Source: Adiantum capillus-veneris (taxonomy: Eukaryota; Streptophyta; Polypodiopsida; Polypodiales; Pteridaceae). From it: DNA of 64,000 nucleotides. The translations under genes were made by a program, and so were the position numbers. This document shows, piece by piece, positions 31,551-44,127 of this stretch. The notes beneath the pieces were generated by a model, which was not told where the DNA came from, made no database searches, and saw only the letters and a program-made list of their open reading frames with translations. The DNA lies in the NCBI GenBank assembly GCA_014529385.2, contig CM043953.1:108508549-108572548 (forward strand), in the 5' to 3' direction. Position 1 is the stretch's first letter. Each line of letters begins with the position of its first letter.

Positions 31551-32003
31551 CAAGCTCCCACCATTGCACCAGAGGTACCCCCTCTGTGCTCTAACCTGGT
31601 TGACCAACAATATGTAATAGGGTTTTAAGAAGTATCATACCAAGAGTTCTTTTCGGCTTCCTATTAGTCTCGTACCTTAATACTTTCATATCTAGGTCAT
31701 TTTCCCAGGGAGGTTATCGTGTGCACAAGAATGTGAGTTGGTTTCTTGATAACTACCTCATTTCTAAGATTTGAATTTTTCCTTCCTAACGAGAACCTCT
31801 TTATCATTTGCTAGACTACCCTTAATTTCTTGATTGAATACTAACTTAACTTTAGATTCATTAAGTAATTTTTGAGAAGAAAATCATGTATACCATTACA
31901 ATATATAAGTAACTCAAGTTTTTAGATTATTGATTTATAGTGGTTTACAAAGCTCTAAGATTGCTAACTATGGCCAAGCGAGTGGCTCTTTTATCTTTCT
32001 TAT

Positions 32004-32860
32004 TCATAAGGTTGGTTCTCCTATGATTGCATAAGATCTGGCTCCTCTTGCTCTTCCTCTACCTCGTCCTCCATTTCTACCTCCTCTTACATTATCTCCT
32101 TGATTTTGAGGAATGGCTCTAGCAGTAGTTCGAGGGTTTTGCTCTTCAGGACATTTATTTCTATAGTGCCCCATTTGATTGCATCCATAGCACCTAACGT
32201 TTGGGAAGGTCTGCTCCAGGTTTACTACTGTAGCTAGTCCACGTTGTTGGTATCCTTGGTTGAAAGTTCCCCTGGCTCTTCCCCTAAAGTTATTAAATCC
32301 ATTATAGTTTCTTATGGAGTTGGTTCCTTCGGCTGCAAGAGGATTAGCCCTGAGAAGGGCATCTTGTATTGATGTAGGCCTCATGGCTTTGAGACGTGTA
32401 CTCAGGGGTTTGTTGAGGCCTTGACAGAAACGGGCAATTTGTTGCTCCATGGTCATCTGGGGAGCATAGCGTCGTAAAGACACAAACTTGGTGTAGTACT
32501 CCTCTAATGAAAGTCCTAGCTGCGTAGACCAAAGAACTCGTTCATCTTGATAGCCTGATGTGCAGGAGGGAGATAACGTTCTTTGATTGCTTGCTTCATT
32601 TTCTCCCAAGATGGACTACTCGTGGGATTATCTCTGCAGTGTTGCTTCCACCAAAGTTTGGCATCTCCACTGAGACGGGACATACCCAACATTGTTTGGT
32701 TTTCTAGAGCAGTTCGTGCAGCTTTGAAATAGTCATCCATAGCATCTAACCACGCTTCGGCATCTCGCTCTAAATTGGGTCCCTCTCCTTTGAAAGTAGA
32801 GAGTTGAACTTGCTTTAGTAGTAATTTTTTCTCTTGACTAACAATGTAAAGGCTATTTAC
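32004..32860 (-). pseudogene. Gag of the chromovirus (one frameshift)
   Basis: The minus strand encodes a gypsy gag: capsid block LSGDAKLWWKQHC, KERYLPPAHQAIKMN, then after a frameshift near 32520-32530 LSLEEYYTKFVSLRRYAPQ and IARFCQGLNKPL. The zinc knuckle CYGCNQMGHYRNKC is intact (C-x2-C-x4-H-x4-C) and an Arg/Gly-rich tail follows. Frame one ends in the overlap at 32516-32740 and the second runs 32609 to 32004. It lies about 820 bp downstream of the primer-binding site, as expected for a leader of this kind. Confidence 0.85.
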
Positions 32861-33683
32861 GCGAGTATTTCCCTGAGATTGAATTAGTGGAATTTAGTAC
32901 CAGATGAAACCTTTCTTACTTATACTTTTAACTTATCTCCTACTCAAGACTTTTGCACATAGGATGAAGACAATTAACAAACCATAAACAAAACTACTTA
33001 TAGCATACCCATGAGAACCATAGTATGTACAAAAGTTAATACAGTTCATGAAGATCCTACTATGTACAAAGATGACGATAGTCGTATACTATAATCTTGA
33101 GGAATTTGGGTGGATCAGATATAGGATCAAAATATACAACATCTTTTGGTCCACTAAAACTAGGGCCTACTCCTATGGGCCTAATTCTACATGGGTAGAT
33201 TACTTTAGACACCTGATCAAACACCCACTGATTTTGTGATACTTGGACATCATCTATTACAAGGGTTTCTTTTGAATTCTCCGTCCCAACCTTCAATCAC
33301 TTGAAGATCTTCGGCCCATTTGAGTTTCTTCATATTTAGTTCTAAACCTTCTAATTCTCCCGCATCAATGAAGAAAATTCCACCAGATCCTCACCACTTG
33401 ATTCTCCAAGTGGAAGGAGAAAATATATTATCCAGCCATTTCATCACGCTTTTTCGCATTGAATAGTCTCGGGATAGGCAAGCCCACATAAACCTAATGT
33501 TGAAATCCATGAATTTGAAGTAGGCCTGATGGAAATTTTCCTGCAAGGATGGGGATAATTCTCTCTCTTCCGTTCACTCCCTCTTTTCAATTAAATACGT
33601 CTTTAATTGAATTTGTCAAAGATCACTTATTTCAACTTAACGCCTTAAACTTTTCCCTAGGTCCAAGACTTTAATTAACACAT

Positions 33684-33695
33684 GCTTTGATACCA
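33684..33695 (-). promoter_or_regulatory. Primer-binding site of the chromovirus (initiator tRNA-Met)
   Basis: The minus strand reads TGGTATCAAAGC two bases after the LTR end ...CTCACA. It matches the tRNA-iMet site TGGTATCAGAGC with one mismatch. Confidence 0.85.
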
Positions 33696-33697
33696 CT

Positions 33698-34161
33698 TGT
33701 GAGATCCCCAACCCACCAATACCAAGATCAGGATGGGATTCTTGACCGGTCTCTAGGTCTGATAAAAGTCAGAGTCTCTAAACAAGAAAAATCCAAGGAA
33801 TATACCTTTACCATTAACAATGGCTGGGGTCTATAGCCTTAGAAGAAGACCTAGTCCTGTCTCGCAGCGGAAAAGGGACAACATATTAAAAGTCCAAAAA
33901 ACTATTTCGGCCCTATATCTTTCACAAATTGGGCTAAGGTATCCTCAACCAACGTTTTTTCCCCCCTAACATATGTGAGGGCACAGCCGGCTGGTGGACT
34001 CCTCTTCCAAGTGAAGAATTTTTCTAAATGTTATAGTGCGTAGGGATGGATAGTTACCCGACTAATCAGGTCCACCCGTCCATGATTGACAACCTTAGTC
34101 AACCCCCACTTACCACCCCGCACTCACACATGATTTCTTTTGTTTTGTAATTACTATCACA
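33698..34161 (-). mobile_element. 5' LTR of the chromovirus (only the last 464 bp)
   Basis: It matches 20039-20460 base by base except for about 57 bp (33966-34022) absent from the other copy. Similarity ends abruptly at 34161, so the upstream 3.4 kb of this LTR, including its promoter, has been lost or replaced. Confidence 0.8.
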
Positions 34162-35629
34162 TATGTTCGTTACCTTATACCAAGAATAAATATAGCCAAG
34201 AAATCAACCAAGTGTAACATGTGTGGAGTTTGATATCTCAACAATCCATTATGAGAGCACCAACCATAATAGCATAAGGAGAAGATTAAGGCACTACAAC
34301 TAAATCATACATTGCACAAAAATAGGCACTGAACCTTGGGGACTAGGCATCCTTAATCACTATCTGACAGTAACTTTGGAGGCAAAGTCAAACATAGAAA
34401 AATTGGGCTTGAAATGCAATCTAATAAACCACAATAGAAGAATATTAAGACCTTGCTAGTCTAGATAATAAAATCCAGAGTACATATACTCAATTAACCT
34501 ACATTCAAAGCCAAGTTGAAGAATATACAGAAGGAACCATCCTTCTAAATGTGTTGTTAAATACCTTCCACAATACTTTCATGCTTTGAGGTGAGAAAGG
34601 GCGATGATGAGGGTGAGAACTAGAGTAGAGATAGAGATGGTCCCATGAGTGGAGACGTCTCCATGAACTCAAATTCAAAGAGATATTTTTGGTTATCTTA
34701 GCACGAGCAGGAAGTACATAGCAGATTTGGGGGCATAGGGCTTACAAGAGCTAAGGGTGTTACATGATCACATGTAGTCAATCGTGATCCATGAGCACAT
34801 AAAATTGATCGAGATTTGTTATTGCCTACAACCGAACACGATTCATCACTCGACGTGCTCCTTACTTAGATCAACCTTTAATGGTTTGGGCTCCATTAAA
34901 ATTCTATTATAAGTTCTTCCATTTTTTTTATTTTGAGAAGGCTATACTGCCAAGATTTGCGATCCTTCCGGTGGTATATTAAGTCCTTATTTGGGTTACT
35001 ATATTTTGTGGTGTCTTGGCTTAGGGATGGGTCACACTGATGGGTCACACCAACACTATTGGAGATTGGTCATTCGCTAGTGATGGCAGAAGTGCATGAC
35101 AACAATAAGGAGCCACCAGATTTCTCTAGACATGGCACAATTTTTTTTTCATTGCGAAGAAAGGAAAGGGATTTGGATGCGGAGGTTTTGGGTACTACAA
35201 CAAACACTATTAGTTTTCTTAAATGAAGGAAAAAGAAAAAGGGATTCTGGTTGTCCCTTCTCCCGGTGGCGGTCAAGGGGTGTGCCATGGTGGCAAGGCT
35301 ATCTCCTTGGTGGCAACCCCAAGTCATCCTTAGTTTCCCTCTGTTGTTTATGATTACAGGGTGGCGCCCTTTGTCAATCGATGTATCTAGTGGTGTTTGG
35401 TTAGGATGTTGGCAAATGCCATGTCTGAGGTTGAGCATGGCTTACCATATAACTTTTTGGGTTTTTAATACATTTATCACTCACAATTTATGAGTTCAAG
35501 AAAAAAAAAGATGGGAAACGAGAACCCTTACTAAAAAATGTAATCAAATCACTTCCAAAAGAAGAAAGGAAGCTCAAGAACGCTTAGAAACACAAAGGTG
35601 TAGCTTATGCCACAATGCCACTACATTAA
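34162..35629. other. No gene recognised
   Basis: Mostly AT-rich sequence without a convincing ORF or element boundary. The frames at 35070-35440 on either strand are short and overlap a simple TTTTTTTTTC run. The older gypsy element, whose RT should lie somewhere to the right, is not recognisable here. Confidence 0.5.
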
Positions 35630-36968
35630 CACTAGAATGGTAACAGGACACTTTTATGTCCTTGGACACTTTTGTGTCATGTTAAGTGACCATTTTGCTT
35701 GAATTATTTGAAGAGTATGAAAATGAATTTCTAGGTGCTATATATCCACAAAGTTGCCTTATGAGCTGAAAAAAACTTAGCATTTTTTTTTGAGTATTGA
35801 TCTCACCATTTACCTTACTCTTGCACAACATTTTTGAACCTAAACTGTGTGAAAAAACGGGTCCTCTTTTTGGCCTTTTTTCAATTTTTGGCAACTATAC
35901 CACTCTAAACTTCATGTTTGTGAGGTTTAGATGGCTAGAGGTTAGGCCTTCATAGTATTCAACATGTTTTGATCCTTGTAGGGAGAGCTAAGTGTTAAAA
36001 TTGAAAGTTATGACCAATTTATAAGAATTGCATAATCCTGTTTTATGGCCAAAATTAGCACTTTTATGATTTTTTTGGTGGCTTTCTTGATATCCAAATT
36101 CAATTTTGATTATGTAAGTGTAATGTATAACATAAAGCTAATCTTCCTTGAGTTTTGGGGGACCTAATATGCTATATAGCATAGTATATGATGATGGTTG
36201 AGTTTTTTTAATGCTAAAGAATATGATACATTTTAGAGTAGCAAGTATAACTTCCTCAATATTGCTAGTTTCTTAGGCCAATTATGTGTATTTTGTAGGT
36301 AGTAACCATATCTAATCATAGACTACAAACTTGGCTAGATATTGAGTAGTTTTTATGGGTTTCTAGAGGTCATAATGCTAAACCTAGTTTTTTCATGTTC
36401 GCTGTATTTAGCACTTTATCATTGCCCCCAAGGTTCCAACTGTAAGAGATCCATTATCATTTTGACATGCTCCATGGATCCTTTTGAATTCAAAGGCCCA
36501 AAGGAAACTAAGAAAACATGTATATAGTATCTATATTGAGCGTGACTATAGAAACTTTGATGATAGGTCCGCAAAATGGCAAAAATGCAACTTTTTTGAA
36601 CCTATTTTTTTTTACAAAAAAAAAAATAGTGAGGTAAAAGCAACCATATGTTTTGGTCACCAACCCATTGAAGTTAACAAGGCATTTTATCTCATGTCCT
36701 ACAAAAATCCCCAGTCTTATTTATATGCAATCAACCGTAAGAAATTGCTGTTTTGGGCAAAATGCACTGGTCCATCAACTTTGGAGGCTTGTAGTGACCA
36801 ATGGATGAGAAAAATTACAAGTTTCTCATTTTTTCCATATGTAGTAGTTATCGAACTATAAGCTCATGAAAGGATTTTTCAAAATGAGTAGATCTACTAT
36901 GGTTTTGGAATTTTTTCCCAAAACCCTGAAAGGACACTTTTATGTCCTGTTAGGTTACCATTCTAGTG
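35630..36968. mobile_element. 1339 bp DNA element with TTAA flanks and CACTAG termini (piggyBac-like ends)
   Basis: The left end CACTAGAATGGTAAC is preceded by TTAA (35626-35629); the right end is its reverse complement followed by TTAA (36969-36972). After this 15 bp terminal repeat both ends carry the quasi-palindrome GGACAYTTTTRTGTCC; the right end has an extra CTAAC. No transposase is recognisable; frames at 36342-36527 and 36484-36861 match nothing I know. TTAA target plus CACTAGAA-type ends is the piggyBac pattern, while a TA target with ACACTAG ends (mariner-like) is the alternative. Non-autonomous. Confidence 0.72.
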
Positions 36969-37309
36969 TTAAATGTTTCCTCTACATCAAATGTTGCAAC
37001 TAGTTGCAATATAGTCCCCATCCTAGTCCTCGCTATACGAGATATCCACACTCAAGGTACAACTACAAGGATTATACATGTTCCCCTTGTTTTGTGGTCT
37101 TATTATCCATGTGTGCCCATGGGTCCATGACTCATGTATGAAACATTAAGGCGGCATCTCTTCATCTTTCTCAAGAACCAAGAGGCATTCATAAGAAGAG
37201 GGGTCAAAGTGTGGAAATGTTTTCCCTAGCCTCAAGGTTAAATTGTAGTATTAAAAAATTGAGATTGATCTCTCTATCCGAGAACGACTCATTTGATCCA
37301 TCTTTGTGG

Positions 37310-37570
37310 AATGGGGAGGTAGTATCAAAAGGGAAGATGTTCCGACATCTAGGAACCCCTCTGGGGGTGGAAAGTCAAGATTAAAGGGATGGAGAAAGTC
37401 AAGATTAAGATGCAAAGGTGGGAGTATGTGCTTCTCCCCTTCACAAGCAGAGTAAATGCTACCAATTTGTTTATCCTACCATATATAGACTTTAATGGTT
37501 TGTTGCTTAAGCTAGCTAGATGTTGTGATGCTTGTGGTCCTTCATCATTCATAATCCTCATGGCTGCTTA
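37310..37570 (+). pseudogene. L1-type LINE reverse transcriptase fragment
   Basis: The plus strand shows GKMFRHLGTPLGV, then after stops WEYVLLPFTSRVNATNLFILPYIDF. This is the RYLGxPxG...W...LSxAGRxxLxNxFILPxxxY pattern that follows the RT domain in plant L1 LINEs. Frameshifts and stops interrupt it. Neighbouring sequence (36973-37310) is too decayed to read. Confidence 0.55.
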
Positions 37571-37639
37571 CCTTTGGTCTTCATCTTTGAGGATTTTCTC
37601 TAAGTGATGGCTTCTACCTCAAGAAAAATGAGTGCTTGA

Positions 37640-38000
37640 AGAAGGCCATCATATCCCTCTCTCAATCCATGAATGATGATTGTAGAGCATTTATTGCATG
37701 TCATCTTCTCTCCGACAAAAACTAGTTGTTGATGTAGGTCTCTAACTCTTTTTTATCAAGTCAATTGCATTTTCCTCTTCATTCTTCCTCAAATTGGTAA
37801 GCAAGCCTCAAGGCTACTTTAATTGATGTACTCTTTGAATCATGGATGTTCTTCAAGGTATACCAAGCTTTCTTGGGAGTGATCACTTCAATTAGATGGA
37901 TGAAAATATCATCCTTGACACTTAGCTTCATCACAAGGATTGCAAACATAGATTTCTTATCCCATTTGTCCCTTTCCCCCCTCATTCATTCGATAGCTTT
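37640..38000 (-). pseudogene. Ty1/copia gag fragment (UBN2-like)
   Basis: The open frame 37779-37985 reads WDKKSMFAILVMKL, VKDDIFIHLIEV and KKAWYTLKNIHD, the usual pattern of copia gag (W-D-x-K-D...A-x2-A-W-x2-L). It breaks at 37779 and continues decayed to about 37640. No LTR was found nearby. Confidence 0.6.
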
Positions 38001-38840
38001 CCATTTTGTTAAAGAACCGTCTCCCAACAATCTTGTAAGAAGATTAGTGACTCCATCTTCCCCTTGCAAGGCAACAAATGTAGGTTGTGAAGACTTTGTG
38101 TCATCTTCAACTTCAAGAAGAGAATGTTATCAATTGGTATTGTAGCTTTCACTCAGTCTCTTCCTAGATATGCTCTCAAAGATATCTATGATACCTTGTA
38201 GAAATATTTTTTTTGGATTTAAGTACCAAGCTAGGATTCAATCAGGTAGGTGGCTGCATTCTACCTATGTAGACAACCAACTGGCACCTATATAGCTTGA
38301 GCTAGAATGTACTTTTGGAAAGTGGCGTAGTTTTATTTCAAGTCAAACATGGGGAGTATTTGTAAATACTTAGTAGAAAAAATAATCTCTTTACACCTCA
38401 AAATAATAATGGTTAGATTGAGAGAAACATGAAAACACTGTGCTAAATGAGGTTTGGTGCTTGAAATTCTCCATGACTTTACAAACCTTTTCTCCAATGT
38501 AGTAGGTGAATGTTGTAGAGTTCTCTGTTAACATGTAGGTTGATGGAATATATGATGTGAGGCACAAGTTTTCATGCCATAACATCCCCTTAAACCATCT
38601 TCCACAGAGATCCACCATGCCAATCATCATAAGAGCTAGTTCACGTCAATGACAAGAGATGATGTGATCTTGTAACTTAAAAAAGTTTCATGGCTAGTTT
38701 ATTTATCCAACTTGATAATTATTCACATTAGCCATTGTGTTATGCCAATACTATTGGAAAGGGTAACCTCCTAGTAAGTTTTCACGATTCCCAATAGCTT
38801 TTATATATGAGAGCTACACATGAAGTCCCTAAGTGAAAGC

Positions 38841-39072
<232 letters not shown>

Positions 39073-39474
39073 TGAAATGTTATATTAACGTCTTCAAAAG
39101 GCCAAAATGGCCTATGAGACCAGAGCGTTACAATGTGGTGGATCTTATACAAAGTTAGAGTAACAGAATGAAATGAAATGACAAAATGATGGAATATAAA
39201 TACTAGTTGGACTATTACGAAAGCCTTGTTTAACCAAATGAGAGCTAAACCGCAAATCACAAGAGATCCAGCATTGGTCGCTAGCGGATCTCATGAATCT
39301 CCTCCATGGTCAGCAGTCTGACTGGGCGTCGTGCATGTCGGGCCAAAGTGATCCGGATCCTCTCATGTAGCCTCCATCGGTGCTGTGTAGTCCTCCGCAG
39401 TCGTGGGCGTCTAGATCTCCCCATTCAGTCGCTCAATCGATCAGTGTGCCTCTAGTGTTAAGCAACAAGATTTG

Positions 39475-41594
39475 CTATGGTTGTAACTCCTTCGGGTGTC
39501 CAATGTCTGCTCTAAAGAAGTCTGTGGTGTGTCTCTGAGATTGGCTGGCCTCTCCTCTCAGCAGGATCTCTTTGTGTCTGCGCAGCTCAAGAAGAAACAA
39601 ACCCAGGCATCTCTGATCCTCGTACCCCATGACTTTGGAGAGCGGTCCAAAGCCCTCTATGAACAAGCAGTGGAAGCGCCCTCGTATCTCATAGTAGACG
39701 GGGCAGTGTCATGTGTAGTGTAACACTATCTTAGGCTCCATGTTACACAGGGGGCATGCCCTGGCCTCTGTTGGTACTCCGTTGTATCTCCTAGTCTCAA
39801 TCCGTAGTTGGTGTGAAGATGTTGGTATCTAGCCAATAGCACACCGTATCCATGGGACTAAGTGGGTGTCCATGTTTCTGGGCCTCGTCACGAATTTGTC
39901 CGCCGTAAGCTGGAGAAGATGTTCTCTGTAGAAAGCCATCTTTGTGCCAAGCTCTTGTGATGGCTGTATCCATGTCCTTCTGGTGTCTAGCTGAGTTAGG
40001 TCCTAGCCAATGAGCCTGGTGATCTCGGATTGTGTAAGAGTTATGGAGGGTGCGTCCAGTGGGTACTGGAAGGGGGGCAATCTGTCTATACTAAACCCAT
40101 GCACCTAGATCCATGATGTCATCTCCCCATACCAACTTGCTGTATCTCCCTGCATGGCTAACTGTCGAGAAGAGTCAAGTGCAAGGCGAGCGTATCTATA
40201 TCTGGGAAGTTCCCATCGGCTCGGATAATGACACATGGTACTGAAGCCTTGGCTCTAATGAGCCACGAAATCATAGAGACCACGGGCTTCTCCATGTTCC
40301 CCCATCCCATCAGTGGGACCCGTTCTCCCGTGATGTTCCAATGAAGGCTCCCAAATCTCAGCTCCATAGAGCAATGCAGAAGCCACTAATGTGTCGAAGA
40401 GCCAGAGCTTCGTCTGAGGCTCTTGAAACTGAACCTGTGAACAAATCCTCTCCAATCTACCCAATGCCAAATGGGCTCTCGTCAATCTAGTCTTTGCCCC
40501 TCTCCTTAGTGAAACTGCTGGTCCACTAAAAACCACTCCAAGGTAAGTGTAAGCATCTGTATACTCCACTGTCTCCTAGCCATATGCGAATGCGGGAGCT
40601 GACCTCCTGATTCACTATGGGGTGGTATTAAATACCATGACCTTGGTTTTACCAAGGTTAATGGACAAACCACTGTCATGGGCAAACCTATGAAAAGAAT
40701 CCAGGTGACTTTGCATCCCCTCCGGGGAGTCGGAGATCAACACGATATCATCATCATATAACAATAGCGGGATCCATGTCCCCGCTAGTGGTGCACTTCT
40801 ATCCCCATCTCTCCCAATGTAGTCAGAAACCTCATCCACATACATACCAAATAGGTTAGGAGAGAGCGGGCAGCCCTGCTTCACCCCAATAGTGGAGTGA
40901 ACTGGTGTAGATAGACCCTCTGGGGTGCGTACATGCCCTATTACTGATTTGCACAATGCCATGATCCCCCAACTGAGTTCTGTGGGTACTCCCATCTCCT
41001 GTAATATGCGCATCAGTCTAGCTCTGGGTACTGTGTCAAATGCTTTGTGGAAGTCCACAAAGCTACAATAGATCCGTTTCCCACAGGATCTTCCCTCCGA
41101 TGATGGCCCTGAGTGTCAAGATATGGTCAAGAGTAGAAAAACCTCTCCCAAACCTTTCTTGCCCGACTGCACGCATTCCCTCCCTCTCTGCCCATCTACT
41201 CAGCTGCCGCTCAAGAATAGATGCGTACAGCCGTGCCAGTGTGCGTCCAATCATGATACTGCAATAATTCCCAGGCTCCATAGGGTCTCCAGATTTTAGA
41301 ATAGGTACGATCGTAGATAGGCTCCAAGTATCAGGCAAGCCTTCGCACATGGCACGGTTAAACATGACTGCTAGAAGCTCTACTAGTAGATCTCTAGCAT
41401 GCATGAAATGCTCAGCTACCAAGCCATCATGATCATATGCTCTTCCCAGTCCTCATCCTGTCAATAGCCTTCTTCACCATCTCAACAATGAAAAAAGCAC
41501 ATGTGGGTGGGCATGGGTCGAGAGGGGGCGGCTATCCAGAGAGTGTATACAGAGATGATGCATACTGACCCCAAGTCTCTGTAGAGGTAATGGC

Positions 41595-41627
<33 letters not shown>

Positions 41628-42870
41628 GACAACTCATGAAAGAGTTGCCATGCCTCACGCGAGTCTTGACTCAAGAATAACTGGTAGAGATCCTGCTCTA
41701 GTTGAACCAAAAATTCCCTCTTTTTCCACCGCACTAGGCGTCGGAAGTCAATCTGTGATAGTCTGTGAGTGATGTCTCCCAAAAGCACCTCCCTCTAAAG
41801 TCTAGCTCTAGTCTGGCGACATTCCTCATCGTACCAGTTTTTTTGAGGCATGCTCCCAGAACGGCGTCTATGCTTGGGCTACGTGTGTGGGTATGCTCTA
41901 CTACTGCATCATGTAATGTTTGTGCCAGTATAGTAGTAAGCTCCTCCAGAGGTCGCCATGGGTCCTCAGTGCATAGGTGTCTGTAGATCTCGTCTATGTA
42001 TACAGAATCCGTCTCCCATGTGAAGGTATAGCAAGTAGGGGCTGCCACCCGTGGACTATGTGCTACAGTGAATTGGAAAGAGATGGTCAGTGACACAATA
42101 GCATGATCCACTGCCACCCCAATAGGTCTGGGCCCAACTATGAGATCCTGGATATTAGGGATGAGGCTTGGTTGTGGATTGACATAATCCACTGTGTTGT
42201 CTCTGTGTCTGTGGAAAGCATGTGGCCTCCCGCAATGGGAAATATCTGTAGGCCATTCAAGATGGTTAATCCATGTGCGGTCCCCATGTCTATCAAGTGC
42301 TGTCCATACTAAGTCTGTTCCCCATTTTGTGATAGTCTTGTTAGGCCCGTCTCTGCAACATCTAGCTCTCTCAGCATCTCCTCTGAAATATCATAAAATA
42401 CTGCCTGATGATGGGCAGTCCTAGCATTGAAGTCCCCTAGAATGATAATGTCACCATCTCTAGAGAATTCCCATATGTCATCATCCAAAATAGAGAAGGG
42501 GGACTGTCCTCTGGGTGGTGCATATACTGACGTACTCGAGGAAAAGTAGCAAATAGGAATGTAGAGATATCTGCCAGTCTCTGCTCTCATTCTCACCCAC
42601 ATATACCTGGCTTGCTCGTCCCTACGAGCTATATGTATCAATGGCTGTAAACCCTCCCTGAATAACACTGCCACTCCTCCTGAGCCCCGCCCTTTGTGCT
42701 CTGATCGTGTCTCCGTGTCTCCCATCTGTCTCCACTAATGTGGGGCATAGACAGCCCAGGGGCCTGATGCGTCTCAGAGTAGAAGATGATGTCTCTCCCA
42801 TTCAAACTATCTTCAAAGGCACCCACATCAAGGTGCATAGATCCATTACAGTTCCAGGCGGCAACTTTTA
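39475..42870 (-). pseudogene. LINE ORF2: endonuclease, reverse transcriptase, Cys/His end
   Basis: From the N-terminus: an apurinic-type endonuclease starting near VAAWNCNGSMHL, with RGSGGVAVLFREGLQP and IILGDFNARTAHH. A linker follows, then RT motifs ILKSGDPMEPGNY, DFHKAFDTVPRARLM, VKQGCPLSPNLFG and LLLYDDDIVLISDS. The catalytic box is YDDD where most LINEs have YADD. A post-RT region follows, and a C-terminal zinc-binding motif C-x2-C...H...C near 39690-39760 (CPLCNMEP...). ORF2 nicks DNA and reverse-transcribes the RNA at the nick. Stops and frameshifts near 40250, 40570, 41060 and 42300 make it non-functional. Confidence 0.85.
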
Positions 42871-42949
42871 GTGTGGTCCCATAGTTCGCGCACAGTCATG
42901 TGGCGCGTGGCTCTAGTATTACCACTCTTCCATCTCAGTAGAAGGCAAT

Positions 42950-42994
42950 TTGACCATCTGATTGATACATGACCTTGCTCAATTTGACCATTTG

Positions 42995-43054
<60 letters not shown>

Positions 43055-43156
43055 CCCCCTCTTTCTCTTTCTATCGCTCTATTTCTCTTTCTTTCCCTCT
43101 TTTCTCTTTCCATGTCTCTCTCTCTCTATACCTCTTATCTCTATCCCTCTCCCTCC

Positions 43157-43217
<61 letters not shown>

Positions 43218-43281
43218 ATCTGGATGTCTCCTTCTGTTCCGAGTCTATTCCCCTCTCTATCTATCTCCCTTCCTCTTTTCC

Positions 43282-43314
<33 letters not shown>

Positions 43315-43489
43315 ATCTAGATATCTCCCTCTGTTCCGAGTCTATTCCCCTCTCTCTCTCTCTATCTCCCCCCTCTTTTCCCTCTCTCTCTCCTCCCCCC
43401 CCCCTCCTCATCCCTCATTTCCCCTCTTCTCTCTATCATTCTCTATCCCCCCCTCCATTCCACACTCTCTCTCTATCTATGTACCTATG

Positions 43490-43576
<87 letters not shown>

Positions 43577-44101
43577 TGTAGTCGTTCTTTTGACCTAGTA
43601 GACAACAGTTCACTCTTTTGAGCATAACTTCTTCATCCAAACTCTGATTTGGGTGATCTATAGCCTCAATCAAAGAGCGCGATGCCCTCTATGCATTGAT
43701 GTAAAGAAAAAAAGAATGGAAGTTATAGAAGGCATTCTGTAGCATCATTTTCGAAGTGAACAAGTTCAAAAAAGTTGACTCTCATCTCTTATTTTACATA
43801 CAATGTCTTGTGGCACTTGCAAGGGTTCTTCTTCTTCAACAAGGTCCACAATCATTTGATTCTTTGTCACCTCTTCTGCAGTGCTAGCAGGCTTCCGTTT
43901 CCCGTTCCATGTAACTATGAATAAGCTACACAACATGCAAGTTCCAAGATTTGTGGCGGTAAGCTCATGTTTTTCAGCCCTGATACACCCACAAGTCGTT
44001 ACAATAAATGCATGTATTCATCATCGGTGACGTGTCTAGCCCATATTTCTAAAAGAATTGTACTTGCCTTATGCCACCAAGTCTCAGTGAACCATCCATG
44101 T
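42950..44101. other. Sequence inserted in the LINE, bounded by 38 bp direct repeats
   Basis: 42912-42949 and 44102-44139 are the same 38 bases (one mismatch) of the ORF1 end. The LINE fragment at 51063-52295 shows that ORF1 and ORF2 are contiguous, so this stretch is extra. It contains (TC)n blocks at 42997-43049, 43158-43208 and 43491-43573 with degenerate TC between, then about 500 bp (43574-44101) with no recognisable gene or terminal repeats. Confidence 0.7.
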
Positions 44102-44127
44102 TCTAGTATTACCACTCTTCCATCTCA

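Noticed and set aside
20034-34166. Five-base target duplication for the chromovirus (CATCT versus TATGT)
   Set aside because: Only three of five bases match, and 34161 is a truncation point rather than the true 5' LTR end, so the comparison is not valid.
35626-36972. Calling the 1.34 kb element a CACTA element because its ends start CACTA
   Set aside because: The flanks give no direct 3 bp duplication outside CACTAG, but TTAA is present on both sides; there is also no subterminal array or CACTA gene.
42962-43621. 219 codon Ser/Leu-rich frame
   Set aside because: Pure translation of TC-rich low-complexity sequence.
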